DNA from: Chloroflexota bacterium
GTDB taxonomy: Bacteria > Chloroflexota > Ktedonobacteria > Ktedonobacterales > Ktedonobacteraceae
Assembly (NCBI GenBank): GCA_021828635.1
Contig: JAJZEJ010000246.1
Location: 1 to 6,619, forward strand
DNA length: 6,619 nt
Reading direction: 5' to 3'
Program-made: the position numbers and the translations under genes
The notes under the pieces: generated by a model
What the model saw: only the letters and a program-made list of their open reading frames with translations
Told to the model about the DNA's origin: nothing
Databases searched by the model: none
Shown: one piece after another, positions 1-5,198 of the stretch
Numbering within the stretch: position 1 is the first letter of the stretch
Layout of the letters: every line of letters begins with the position of its first letter

Positions 1-401
1 CCATTAATGCAAAGAACCCTGACACTGACCCTGTCTCAGCAATCCTAGAACTGACTGGCGGCGCTGGCGCTGATCTGGCGATTGAGTGTTCGGGCAATAT
101 CGCTACTCCACAGCAGTGTGTGCAGGTCACGAAACGTGGTGGCAAAATCCTCTTTTTGGCTTTCTATCCAGGGCCGGTCACTTTCGATCTGAGCGCGGTT
201 GTCAGAAGCGATATTACGATGTACACCACACGCGGTGAAGGCGGCAATAATGTGAAACGTGCCATTGCTCTTGCTGCTCAAGGCAAGCTCAAAGGGGAAG
301 TTCTTGTGACACATGAATTTCCTTTAGAAAGAATTGCAGAGGCTTTTCACATGTTGAAAGCACGCATTGGCGATCCTATCAAAGTCGTGATTGTTCCTTA
401 G
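1..401 (+). CDS. Zinc-type medium-chain alcohol/polyol dehydrogenase, C-terminal part (5' truncated by window edge)
   Basis: Reading from base 3, an open frame of 132 codons runs to a TAG at 399-401 and is open at the left edge, so only the C-terminal third of a roughly 340-residue protein is visible. It contains the end of the NAD(P)-binding Rossmann domain (GGAGADLAIECSGN, then GGKILFLAFYP) and the closing catalytic-domain segment THEFPLERIAEAFHML followed by GDPIKVVIVP. This pattern is typical of the MDR superfamily, in the sorbitol/L-iditol, threonine or galactitol-1-phosphate dehydrogenase branch. These enzymes oxidise secondary alcohols using NAD(P) and usually bind zinc. The zinc ligands would lie in the missing N-terminal part, so zinc dependence and substrate cannot be read here. 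The next gene is on the same strand 81 bp downstream, so co-transcription is possible. Family call is firm; substrate is unknown. Confidence 0.88.
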   Translation, partial: INAKNPDTDPVSAILELTGGAGADLAIECSGNIATPQQCVQVTKRGGKILFLAFYPGPVTFDLSAVVRSDITMYTTRGEGGNNVKRAIALAAQGKLKGEVLVTHEFPLERIAEAFHMLKARIGDPIKVVIVP

Positions 402-471
402 AGAGATGACTTCCTGTTTATACCATATGACCCGGCGTCCTCTGTCTCTCATAAGGTAAAGAAAAGTAAAT

Positions 472-476
472 GGAGG
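472..476 (+). promoter_or_regulatory. Ribosome-binding site of the Tat-type substrate-binding protein gene
   Basis: GGAGG lies six bases before the ATG at 483. This fixes the start and keeps the long N-terminal region ahead of the twin arginines in the protein. Confidence 0.85.
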
Positions 477-482
477 TATTTC

Positions 483-1718
483 ATGCAATATAACCAGAGA
501 CCAGCGCCGACACCTGTACCTGACAACACTAATACATACTGGCAACACCTGGATCAGGAAATAGCCTATCTGAAAAGACGTTCACGGCGGCAGTTTTTGA
601 TGACCGCCGGAGGCTTCATAGGCGGAACTGCGGTTGTGATGGGTGGAGCTGCTTTGCTGAGCCACGGTCTCCCCTTGTCGCTAAAAAGAGCAAACTGCAC
701 GAGTAGCACCGTAGCGTCACTATCAGAGAATGCTTTGATGGCAGCGCCGGCACCAACTATATTGAAAGTTTGCCAGCTTAATAAATCGATCAACTTTTTC
801 CCGTTCTATGTCGCTCAGCAGCAGGGTTTTTTCACGGCACAAGGGTTGACTATACCCAATCCACCCTTGCTGCAAGTGGGGACAAAAGTTGTGAGTGCGC
901 TTGAGAGCGGAGATTATGATATTGGCAACGGCGTTATCACCGATGCTTTCACCTGGGCCAGAACCAGTTCATCTGCCCGCCTTCTTGGGGCATTTATGAA
1001 TGGTTATGTTGTGGATATCGTTGCGAGTAATCAATTTGAGCAGCAAATGCAGGTTTCGGCTACCAGCTCACTAGCCGCAAAAGTCAATGCATTACGGGGC
1101 AAGACGATTGGCATTACTGGCCCGAACACTGGCACACAGGCGCTATTGATCTATCTGTTCCGGCAGCAAGGACTGGATGCCTCGAAAGATATTACGCAGG
1201 TAAGTCTGGGATCGAACAATAAGGCGGCATTAGCAGCCTTAAAAGCGGGCCAGGTTGATGCCCTCTCTTTCTTCTCGCCCATAGGACAAACGGCTGAGGC
1301 GGAGGGCATCGGTGACATCTTCATTAGCCCTGTTCGCGGCGATGTGCCTGGCTTGCGTGGTGATGTTCACGGCGTTTTCTATGCCAGACAAAGTGTCATC
1401 AACGCTAAATCCCAGGCGATAGTGGCCTATATTCGCGCGATTAATCAAGCCGAGGCATTTATCCAGAGTAATGCGGCGCAGGCTAAGGTGCTACTCAATA
1501 GCTATCTGGGACTTGGCCAAAGTATCTCGGATGCGGTCTATGCAGCCACAGCTACAGATATTGCGAAGAGTCCACAGATCAGCCAGGCCGCATACAACAT
1601 CGCGGGCCAATTTCATGTACAAGCTGGCCTTGTTAGCCTGATTCCGTCCTATAACAAGTTGGTAGCAACTAGCACGATAGATAGCGCACTTGGGCTGAGT
1701 GCTGCTCCATGCCCGTAA
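483..1718 (+). CDS. Tat-exported ABC transporter substrate-binding protein, NMT1/SsuA/TauA-like
   Basis: This 411-residue protein looks like a type 2 periplasmic-binding-fold protein of the NMT1/THI5, SsuA/TauA/NrtA group, which capture nitrate, sulfonates, thiamine-pyrimidine precursors or aromatic acids for an ABC importer. The N-terminus has a long polar region (1-33), a twin-arginine motif SRRQFL (34-39) and a glycine/alanine-rich hydrophobic stretch to about residue 60, indicating Tat export. No lipobox is present: Cys72 sits in KRANC, not L-x-[AG]-C. The first lobe starts at about residue 92 (ILKVCQLNKSINFFPFYVAQQQGFF), and a typical GLD...V-x-LGSNNKAALAALKAGQVDAL segment marks the second lobe. 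The start is set by GGAGG upstream. No permease or ATPase gene is in view; the preceding gene is a dehydrogenase on the same strand. The ligand cannot be inferred. Confidence 0.88.
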   Translation: MQYNQRPAPTPVPDNTNTYWQHLDQEIAYLKRRSRRQFLMTAGGFIGGTAVVMGGAALLSHGLPLSLKRANCTSSTVASLSENALMAAPAPTILKVCQLNKSINFFPFYVAQQQGFFTAQGLTIPNPPLLQVGTKVVSALESGDYDIGNGVITDAFTWARTSSSARLLGAFMNGYVVDIVASNQFEQQMQVSATSSLAAKVNALRGKTIGITGPNTGTQALLIYLFRQQGLDASKDITQVSLGSNNKAALAALKAGQVDALSFFSPIGQTAEAEGIGDIFISPVRGDVPGLRGDVHGVFYARQSVINAKSQAIVAYIRAINQAEAFIQSNAAQAKVLLNSYLGLGQSISDAVYAATATDIAKSPQISQAAYNIAGQFHVQAGLVSLIPSYNKLVATSTIDSALGLSAAPCP

Positions 1719-1720
1719 AA

Positions 1721-1734
1721 CCTGCGTAGGCAGG
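1721..1734 (+). other. Small hairpin directly after the substrate-binding protein stop codon
   Basis: CCTGC-GTAG-GCAGG forms a perfect 5-bp stem with a 4-base loop, two bases after the TAA at 1716-1718. No T-run follows, so it is not a canonical intrinsic terminator, although it may slow polymerase or protect the 3' end. Confidence 0.35.
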
Positions 1735-1817
1735 GAGACTGCGAGAGATCACTTCTACAATGAGATAATGCTTTTCCTGCACGCTCACTGTTATAGGGGC
1801 GTACCTTCGCAGTCTCC
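1734..1817. repeat. Inverted repeat in the convergent intergenic region
   Basis: GGAGACTGCGA at 1734-1744 is matched exactly by its reverse complement TCGCAGTCTCC at 1807-1817, with a 62-base spacer. The pair lies between the ends of two convergent genes (stop at 1718 on plus, stop at 1849-1851 on minus). Its position suggests a transcript-end structure that could serve both directions. The lack of T-runs and the long loop weaken that reading. It could also be the remnant of a small mobile repeat. Confidence 0.4.
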
Positions 1818-1848
1818 TGGTTAAAGAATAGAGGTTGTGATCATAAAA

Positions 1849-3051
1849 CTACTCGATAGCCTGTTGTTGCATAGCCTGTAGTATTGCTGTATAGTGTGCC
1901 TGATAATGTGTGCGGATGGCCTCACCGTAAGGTGCCAAGTCAGAGAGTGCAAGGCGGTCATGCGCCAATGCCTCAGTGCCAATTTCTGCTGCTATACGAC
2001 CACTCACCAACGCACCTGAAATTCCTTCAGCGGATTGTGGATCGACAAGACTAGCCGATTCTCCAACACACAGTGTGCGTGTACCATAGAGTGTACTCTC
2101 GCCATGCAAGCCGCTACAAACCGGCGCTGCCTGTGGTGGTTTGCGCCATTGCCAGGCCGATGCTCGCTCATGAAAAACGGGTGTGTGGAGAAAGGCAGTT
2201 AGTGCCTGCTGAGGAGAAAGCAATGGAGCGAGCTTTCGCCACTGCTGAGTGGTTGCAATGACGCCGACGTTCGCGGTCTCCGTTTCTGTCGGAAATACCC
2301 AGTGGTAAAAAAGATCAGGATGCTGGCCAAAATAGAATTCTAGAGTATCTGTCAGCTTCTTCAGCCCTGTAATATAGCCACGGATGGCGGTAAAACGGGT
2401 ATTGGAAAGCACTGGAGCAAGCAATGGAGTGTGGATTCCCTGTTCAATCTGCATCTGTCGCACCTGCCGACCCAAGCGGGAACCAGCTCCATCGGCGATA
2501 ATGAGCAAGCGGGCCTGTAGAGTCACGGGTCGAGTGAGACATCGGCCTTGTATAAGTACACGATCTTGCTGTACCGCCAAAAAGCGTTCAATGGTGCATT
2601 GATCTTGCCAGGAGGCTCCTGACGCAATGGCCTGTTTGACCAGAAGGGTATCAAACTGGTCACGTGGGGCCACGTAGCCGCCTACAGGAAGAGAAGGGAG
2701 ACTTTGTGCGTGTTGTTGGATGAGAGCAGGTGGGAGGGCATGTTGAGCTTGCCAGAGCTGAATCTGTGTTACTGGTTGAAACAGCTTACTCATGGTTTCT
2801 AGCAGACCCATCTGGGCCAGTTCCAGTAGCGCAGGATACATGACTGCATCGCCGCATGCTTTGGTACGGGGAAAATGTGCCTTATCGAGAAGTAACACAC
2901 TCATCCCTTTTTTGGCGAACGCCTTAGCTGCGGTTGATCCAGCGGGTCCGGCTCCCACCACAATGACATCGAACAGATGTTTCTGAAGGTGTACAGGTGA
3001 ATCCGTATTCCACAGCGCATCTTGAGGAACAGGCTTACTCGATAGAGACAT
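1849..3051 (-). CDS. Geranylgeranyl reductase family FAD-dependent oxidoreductase
   Basis: This 400-residue flavoprotein belongs to the geranylgeranyl reductase/digeranylgeranylglycerophospholipid reductase group of the PHBH-like FAD superfamily. After a 26-residue N-terminal extension come the dinucleotide fold DVIVVGAGPAGSTAA (GxGxxG at 33-38), the acidic residue Asp56 closing the second strand, the family signature FPRTKACGD (60-68), Arg130 in YVAPRDQFD, a second FAD motif ADGAGSRLGR (186-195), and YHWVFP (249-254), matching the family's P-x-x-Y-x-W-x-FP motif. The third FAD motif reads GESASLVDPQSAEGI (330-344), with Glu where Asp is usual. Members reduce isoprenoid double bonds (chlorophyll side chain, menaquinone, lipids) or oxidise other substrates; the substrate here is not determinable. 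A GGGAGGG ribosome-binding site at 3056-3062 supports the start. It is transcribed alone, divergently from the rpsP cluster. Confidence 0.88.
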   Translation of the reverse strand: MSLSSKPVPQDALWNTDSPVHLQKHLFDVIVVGAGPAGSTAAKAFAKKGMSVLLLDKAHFPRTKACGDAVMYPALLELAQMGLLETMSKLFQPVTQIQLWQAQHALPPALIQQHAQSLPSLPVGGYVAPRDQFDTLLVKQAIASGASWQDQCTIERFLAVQQDRVLIQGRCLTRPVTLQARLLIIADGAGSRLGRQVRQMQIEQGIHTPLLAPVLSNTRFTAIRGYITGLKKLTDTLEFYFGQHPDLFYHWVFPTETETANVGVIATTQQWRKLAPLLSPQQALTAFLHTPVFHERASAWQWRKPPQAAPVCSGLHGESTLYGTRTLCVGESASLVDPQSAEGISGALVSGRIAAEIGTEALAHDRLALSDLAPYGEAIRTHYQAHYTAILQAMQQQAIE

Positions 3052-3055
3052 ATAT

Positions 3056-3062
3056 CCCTCCC
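3056..3062 (-). promoter_or_regulatory. Ribosome-binding site of the FAD oxidoreductase gene
   Basis: On the minus strand GGGAGGG stands four bases before the ATG at 3051. It is a near-perfect anti-16S match and fixes the start codon. Confidence 0.85.
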
Positions 3063-3086
3063 GTGTGTTAATGACTGTCAGAGGAC

Positions 3087-3095
3087 ATCATATCA
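3087..3095 (-). promoter_or_regulatory. Candidate extended -10 promoter of the FAD oxidoreductase gene
   Basis: On the minus strand the sequence TGA-TATGAT matches the extended -10 pattern TGn-TATAAT with one mismatch, about 35 bases before the start codon. No good -35 is visible at 16-18 bases. The site overlaps the 8-bp palindrome TCATATGA (3093-3100), which could be part of an operator. Confidence 0.4.
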
Positions 3096-3295
3096 TATGA
3101 ACACATCAGCTTTCCATGTTTGCCTGTATTCTTGAGCAGGGTATGAGCTTATATGAACTCTATTATTCCATAATTCACCATTTGAGAACACTATGATAGA
3201 GAAACCCTTGTGCTGGTAGAGGCGTATCAATAGATGAGAACATGGAAACATTCCTGGTAGCGTGTTTTATGCTGCTGCGAACAAGCTGAAAAAGA

Positions 3296-3324
3296 TTGAC
3301 ATTTGGGGGGTATCGTGCTATCCT
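3296..3324 (+). promoter_or_regulatory. Sigma-70-type promoter of the rpsP-khpA-rimM cluster
   Basis: A perfect -35 TTGACA (3296-3301) is followed after 17 bases by TATCCT (3319-3324), preceded by TG at 3316-3317, so this is a consensus-spaced promoter with an extended -10. Transcription should start near 3331, leaving a leader of about 95 bases before rpsP. The spacer contains a run of six G (3305-3310). A strong housekeeping promoter fits a ribosomal protein operon. Confidence 0.8.
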
Positions 3325-3340
3325 AGTCTGGCCGTAATTC

Positions 3341-3404
3341 AGAGGCGCAATCTCTATTTGTCTGCGCCATGCCCTGAAAGTACAAATTACCCCCACAAGT
3401 GGGG
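3341..3404 (+). promoter_or_regulatory. Structured leader of rpsP mRNA
   Basis: Two stem-loops lie in the predicted leader. GGCGCA (3344-3349) pairs with TGCGCC (3363-3368) around a 13-base loop. CCCCAC (3391-3396) pairs with GTGGGG (3399-3404), ending just ahead of the purine-rich ribosome-binding region. AGAG (3341-3344) could instead pair with CTCT (3352-3355), which would compete with the first stem. The arrangement would suit translational or attenuation control of S16, but no known ribosomal-protein leader class is recognised. Confidence 0.4.
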
Positions 3405-3425
3405 AAGAGGTGAGAAGAAGAAAAC

Positions 3426-3731
3426 ATGGCTGTAAAGATTCGTCTGTCACGTGTGGGGAAGAAAAAAGCCCCTAGCTATCGTATTGTTGTTGCCGAAGCA
3501 CACTCTCCGCGCGATGGGCGCATTATTGAGCGTCTCGGCTGGTATAATCCGCTCGTCGAGCCATCTGCTATTCATGTCGATGCTGAGAAGACCTTGCAGT
3601 GGTTGAAAAATGGCGCACAACCCACAGATTCTGTAGAGCAGTTGCTCAAACGTGTGGGTGTCATGGATCGCTTCGCTGAGATGAAAGCTGCTCAAGCTAC
3701 TCAAGCTACTCAAACAGAGGTTCAAGCGTAA
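3426..3731 (+). CDS. rpsP: 30S ribosomal protein S16
   Basis: This 101-residue protein starts [20 protein letters not shown] and continues with [16 protein letters not shown], the unmistakable signature of bS16, a small-subunit protein that binds 16S rRNA early in 30S assembly. The core (residues 1 to about 85, ending in [11 protein letters not shown]) is of normal length. The last 15 residues are a low-complexity tail [10 protein letters not shown] made by a 9-bp tandem DNA repeat. The ATG is preceded by a GA-rich stretch (AGAGGTGAGAAGAAG, 3406-3420) rather than one sharp Shine-Dalgarno. It opens a cluster with khpA and rimM, the order seen in many Gram-positive and Chloroflexota genomes, and is driven by the promoter at 3296-3324. 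Confidence 0.98.
   Translation: MAVKIRLSRVGKKKAPSYRIVVAEAHSPRDGRIIERLGWYNPLVEPSAIHVDAEKTLQWLKNGAQPTDSVEQLLKRVGVMDRFAEMKAAQATQATQTEVQA
3685..3711 (+). repeat. Tandem 9-bp repeat at the 3' end of rpsP
   Basis: AAGCTGCTC (3685-3693) is followed by two exact AAGCTACTC units (3694-3702, 3703-3711). Being a multiple of three, the array keeps frame and encodes the Ala/Gln/Thr-rich tail of S16. A further exact AAGCTACTC occurs at 3783-3791 in the spacer before khpA. Confidence 0.75.
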
Positions 3732-3754
3732 GAGCAAGCAATAGTCATAGCGCG

Positions 3755-3772
3755 TGTAGTACATGTAGTATA
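3755..3772 (+). repeat. Two tandem 9-bp units in the rpsP-khpA spacer
   Basis: TGTAGTACA (3755-3763) and TGTAGTATA (3764-3772) differ by one base. The junction forms the 8-bp palindrome TACATGTA (3760-3767). This is a second 9-bp duplication within 90 bases, pointing to replication slippage or a short protein-binding array. Function is unknown. Confidence 0.5.
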
Positions 3773-3784
3773 TGGCTCATTGAA

Positions 3785-3797
3785 GCTACTCCGTAGC
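3785..3797 (+). other. Mini-hairpin ahead of khpA
   Basis: GCTAC-TCC-GTAGC gives a 5-bp stem and 3-base loop, ending one base before an ATG at 3799. A stem here would mask any ribosome binding for that upstream ATG, which favours the downstream ATG at 3832 as the khpA start. Confidence 0.35.
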
Positions 3798-3831
3798 AAT
3801 GTCGCGGCTAAAAAGTCAGGTTGAAGAAGTT

Positions 3832-4062
3832 ATGCGAAAACTTGTTGAGTACATCGCGCAATCGCTGGTGGATAATCCATCGGCTGTGCAGGTGCGAGAA
3901 GTGCGCAATGATCGCAACGCGCTGGTACTGGAACTCCATGTGGCCCCTGAAGATTTTGGTAAGGTAATTGGTCGTCAAGGGCGTGTGGCAAAAGCAATGC
4001 GCACACTGTTGCGTGCTGGTGGCACCCGTGAAGGCCGTCATACCGCGCTAGATATTGTATAG
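3832..4062 (+). CDS. khpA: KH-domain RNA-binding protein KhpA (YlqC/YloC-like)
   Basis: From the ATG at 3832 this is a 76-residue single type II KH-domain protein: MRKLVEYIAQSLVDNP at the start, then VAPEDFGKVIGRQGRVAKAMRTLL, with the RNA-binding GxxG loop GRQG at 47-50, and a final strand TALDIV. KhpA proteins bind RNA broadly, often as a heterodimer with KhpB/Jag, and influence cell division and ribosome or sRNA metabolism in Gram-positive bacteria. An in-frame ATG at 3799 would add MSRLKSQVEEV. The shorter start is preferred because family members begin close to (K/R)-x-L-(V/L)-EYIA, a hairpin with no Shine-Dalgarno precedes 3799, and a weak GAAGAAG lies just before 3832. It sits 100 bp after rpsP and 14 bp before rimM, consistent with one operon. 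Confidence 0.9.
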   Translation: MRKLVEYIAQSLVDNPSAVQVREVRNDRNALVLELHVAPEDFGKVIGRQGRVAKAMRTLLRAGGTREGRHTALDIV

Positions 4063-4076
4063 AGAAGCCCAAACTT

Positions 4077-4661
4077 ATGCAAGACAACACAGAATGGGCT
4101 ACTATTGGCCGAATAGTGGCCCCTTTTGGCATTCGTGGCGAAATAAAAGTCATGTCCTTGAGCGATATTCCCGACCGTTTCACGCAACTCAAGGCCGTTT
4201 ATCTTCAGCGGGGTAACGCGCATGTTGCCTATACGATTAATGCTGTACGGCCTTACAAGGGAGACATGATCGTTTTGAAGCTGGTAGGCATTGATGATGC
4301 CAACGCTGCTGAGGAATTGCGTAGCCTCAGCATTCTTATCCCGATGCACGCACTGGCTAAACTTCCTCCCGACTCTTACTACCTGCATGACATTATTGGA
4401 TTGCACGTCACTACGCTCAAAGGTCAGGAACTTGGCACGCTCATCGACGTGATTGCGACGGGCAGTAATGATGTGTATATTGTCAAGTCGGAAGATGGAC
4501 GCGAAGTATTGATTCCTGCTATCAAAGATGTCGTTAAACAGGTTGACCTAATCCGCCAAATGATGTATATTGATCCTATAAAGGGCTTGCTTGAAGAGGA
4601 AGAGGCACTTGTAGATCGTGATACTGAAGATGTAGGTGAAGCGAACGAGGAGGGAGAATAA
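4077..4661 (+). CDS. rimM: Ribosome maturation factor RimM
   Basis: This 194-residue protein has the two RimM domains. The N-terminal beta-barrel carries the signature IGRIVAPFGIRGEIKV (10-25) and the C-terminal PRC-barrel carries YYLHDIIG (101-108), NDVYIV (131-136) and LIPAIKDVVKQVD (145-157). RimM binds ribosomal protein S19 and the 30S head to help mature the 3' domain of 16S rRNA. The length is slightly above the usual 165-180 because of a strongly acidic tail (EEEEALVDRDTEDVGEANEEGE). The gene follows khpA by 14 bp, and a weak AGAGAAG ribosome-binding site overlaps the khpA stop, as expected for translational coupling. trmD, its usual partner, is not found downstream in the window. Confidence 0.96.
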   Translation: MQDNTEWATIGRIVAPFGIRGEIKVMSLSDIPDRFTQLKAVYLQRGNAHVAYTINAVRPYKGDMIVLKLVGIDDANAAEELRSLSILIPMHALAKLPPDSYYLHDIIGLHVTTLKGQELGTLIDVIATGSNDVYIVKSEDGREVLIPAIKDVVKQVDLIRQMMYIDPIKGLLEEEEALVDRDTEDVGEANEEGE

Positions 4662-4752
4662 AGGGCGACAGATCAAGAGATACTGAGGTTGGTTATGTTT
4701 GCTGACTTCAGGATGATCGTATTGCTGAGATGAGCTGAAACTAGAAGGTGTC

Positions 4753-4794
4753 GTTACCCGTACTATTGGTAGAGGCTATAAACCATCGGGTAGC
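4753..4794 (+). promoter_or_regulatory. Promoter-like site inside an inverted repeat, upstream of the small gene at 4841
   Basis: GTTACCCG (4753-4760) and CGGGTAGC (4787-4794) form an 8-bp inverted repeat with one T-G mismatch as DNA (wobble as RNA). Between them lies TATAAA (4777-4782), which with TTACCC (4754-4759) at a 17-base spacing makes a modest sigma-70-like promoter. Inner TGGT (4767-4770) and ACCA (4782-4785) could extend the pairing. It may be an operator overlapping a promoter, or an RNA stem-loop in a read-through transcript from rimM. The sequence alone does not decide. Confidence 0.4.
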
Positions 4795-4827
4795 TCTATT
4801 GCCGGTAAAGCTTCACAGTAGTCCGTA

Positions 4828-4835
4828 GGGAGGTG
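4828..4835 (+). promoter_or_regulatory. Strong ribosome-binding site of the small gene at 4841
   Basis: GGGAGGTG with GGAGG at 4829-4833, seven bases before the ATG, is close to a perfect Shine-Dalgarno. It is the main evidence that the short frame after it is a real gene. A TAG at 4826-4828 closes the frame upstream, so no longer version exists. Confidence 0.8.
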
Positions 4836-4840
4836 TCTTA

Positions 4841-5062
4841 ATGTCCGACTGTACCCCCACTCTTGCTGATCTCTGTAGCGCAATAGCCGAAGGACATGTC
4901 TCCACATCGATTGATGGTGATATGTACCAGGTAAATCTACGTGAACTACGCCGCTACTTCAGAATGCTTCGCTCTCTATCGCCTGCTACTCTTCCCGCCA
5001 TCCATAATCCCGCATCACAACCTGTGAGTAATTGTCCTTCTACTGCTTCCGTCTCTCTGTGA
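4841..5062 (+). CDS. Small hypothetical protein, possible degenerate winged-helix (excisionase-like) fold
   Basis: I do not recognise this 73-residue protein. The first 45 residues look structured: a helix-like TLADLCSAIAEG, a turn with two strands (VSTSIDGDMYQV), then a basic helix NLRELRRYFRML. The tail (SPATLPAIHNPASQPVSNCPSTASVSL) is Pro/Ser-rich and probably disordered. The order helix, EG turn, two-strand wing with Gly, then a helix ending in RRYF loosely resembles MerR/excisionase-type (HTH_17) DNA-binding domains; this is an inference from pattern only. There is no signal peptide or membrane segment. A near-perfect ribosome-binding site and a following terminator support expression. 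It lies 179 bp after rimM, where trmD would be expected. Confidence 0.62.
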   Translation: MSDCTPTLADLCSAIAEGHVSTSIDGDMYQVNLRELRRYFRMLRSLSPATLPAIHNPASQPVSNCPSTASVSL

Positions 5063-5067
5063 TCTCC

Positions 5068-5087
5068 GGCCATCTGGGCCTTTTTTT
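5068..5087 (+). terminator. Intrinsic terminator after the small gene
   Basis: GGCC-ATCTG-GGCC forms a short GC-only stem (5068-5080) followed at once by seven T (5081-5087), six bases after the TGA at 5060-5062. The stem is only 4 bp, so efficiency may be modest. It would end transcripts from the small gene, and from the rpsP cluster if that reads through. Confidence 0.65.
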
Positions 5088-5104
5088 ATTTCCCTTGTTG
5101 GCGG

Positions 5105-5133
5105 TTGCGCGAAGCAGATGGAAGGACTATAAT
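5105..5133 (+). promoter_or_regulatory. Consensus -10 promoter for the leader and small membrane-protein gene
   Basis: A perfect TATAAT (5128-5133) is preceded at 17 bases by TTGCGC (5105-5110), which keeps only the TTG of the -35 consensus. Transcription should start near 5140, giving a leader of about 165 bases before the ATG at 5308. The terminator just upstream separates it from the previous unit. Confidence 0.65.
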
Positions 5134-5142
5134 AGAACAGAA

Positions 5143-5198
5143 AGGTAAGCAGGCCATCATAGGTGATGGCCTGACTGCTATCCCTGGTTTGATTACCT
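5143..5198 (+). ncRNA. Structured leader RNA or small RNA candidate
   Basis: CAGGCCATCA (5150-5159) and TGATGGCCTG (5164-5173) form a perfect 10-bp stem closed by the 4-base loop TAGG. An outer pairing AGGTAA (5143-5148) with TTACCT (5193-5198) would enclose it, giving a two-level structure starting within a few bases of the predicted transcript start. No T-run follows on the plus strand, so it is not a plain terminator. A further small stem TGAGC/GCTCA lies at 5225-5240. It matches no riboswitch class I know. It could be a 5' stabilising element, a cis-regulatory leader of the downstream membrane protein gene, or a small RNA. Confidence 0.45.

Larger units (their letters stand above)
3052..3425. 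other. Divergent intergenic region between the FAD oxidoreductase gene and rpsP
   Basis: These 374 bases carry no credible gene. The left end holds the ribosome-binding site and a possible extended -10 promoter for the minus-strand flavoprotein gene. The right 130 bases hold the rpsP promoter and a leader with two small stem-loops. The central part (about 3105-3290) is AT-richer and shows no clear promoter, repeat or RNA structure. Confidence 0.7.

Noticed and set aside
401..450. GAGAGA/TCTCTC pairing after the dehydrogenase stop as a terminator
   Set aside because: The stem is only 6 bp with a 38-base loop and no T-tract, so chance pairing of low-complexity sequence is likely.
691..700. Cys72 of the substrate-binding protein as a lipoprotein cysteine
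   Set aside because: The preceding residues are KRAN, not the L-[AST]-[AG] of a lipobox, and they lie well past the hydrophobic segment.
3447..3764. Minus-strand open frame of 105 codons opposite rpsP
   Set aside because: It lies almost wholly antisense to the clearly conserved S16 gene, with a Leu/Ser-rich shadow composition and no ribosome-binding site.
4038..4406. Minus-strand open frame of 122 codons opposite rimM
   Set aside because: It is antisense to a well-supported RimM gene. The translation shows no recognisable motif.
5068..5158. Shared GGCCATC in the terminator and the leader hairpin as a regulatory pair
   Set aside because: A 7-base match between two GC-rich stems is easily accidental, and nothing else aligns around it.
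5150..5173. 10-bp hairpin as an intrinsic terminator
   Set aside because: No T-run follows on the plus strand. It also lies just after a consensus promoter, which fits a leader element better.
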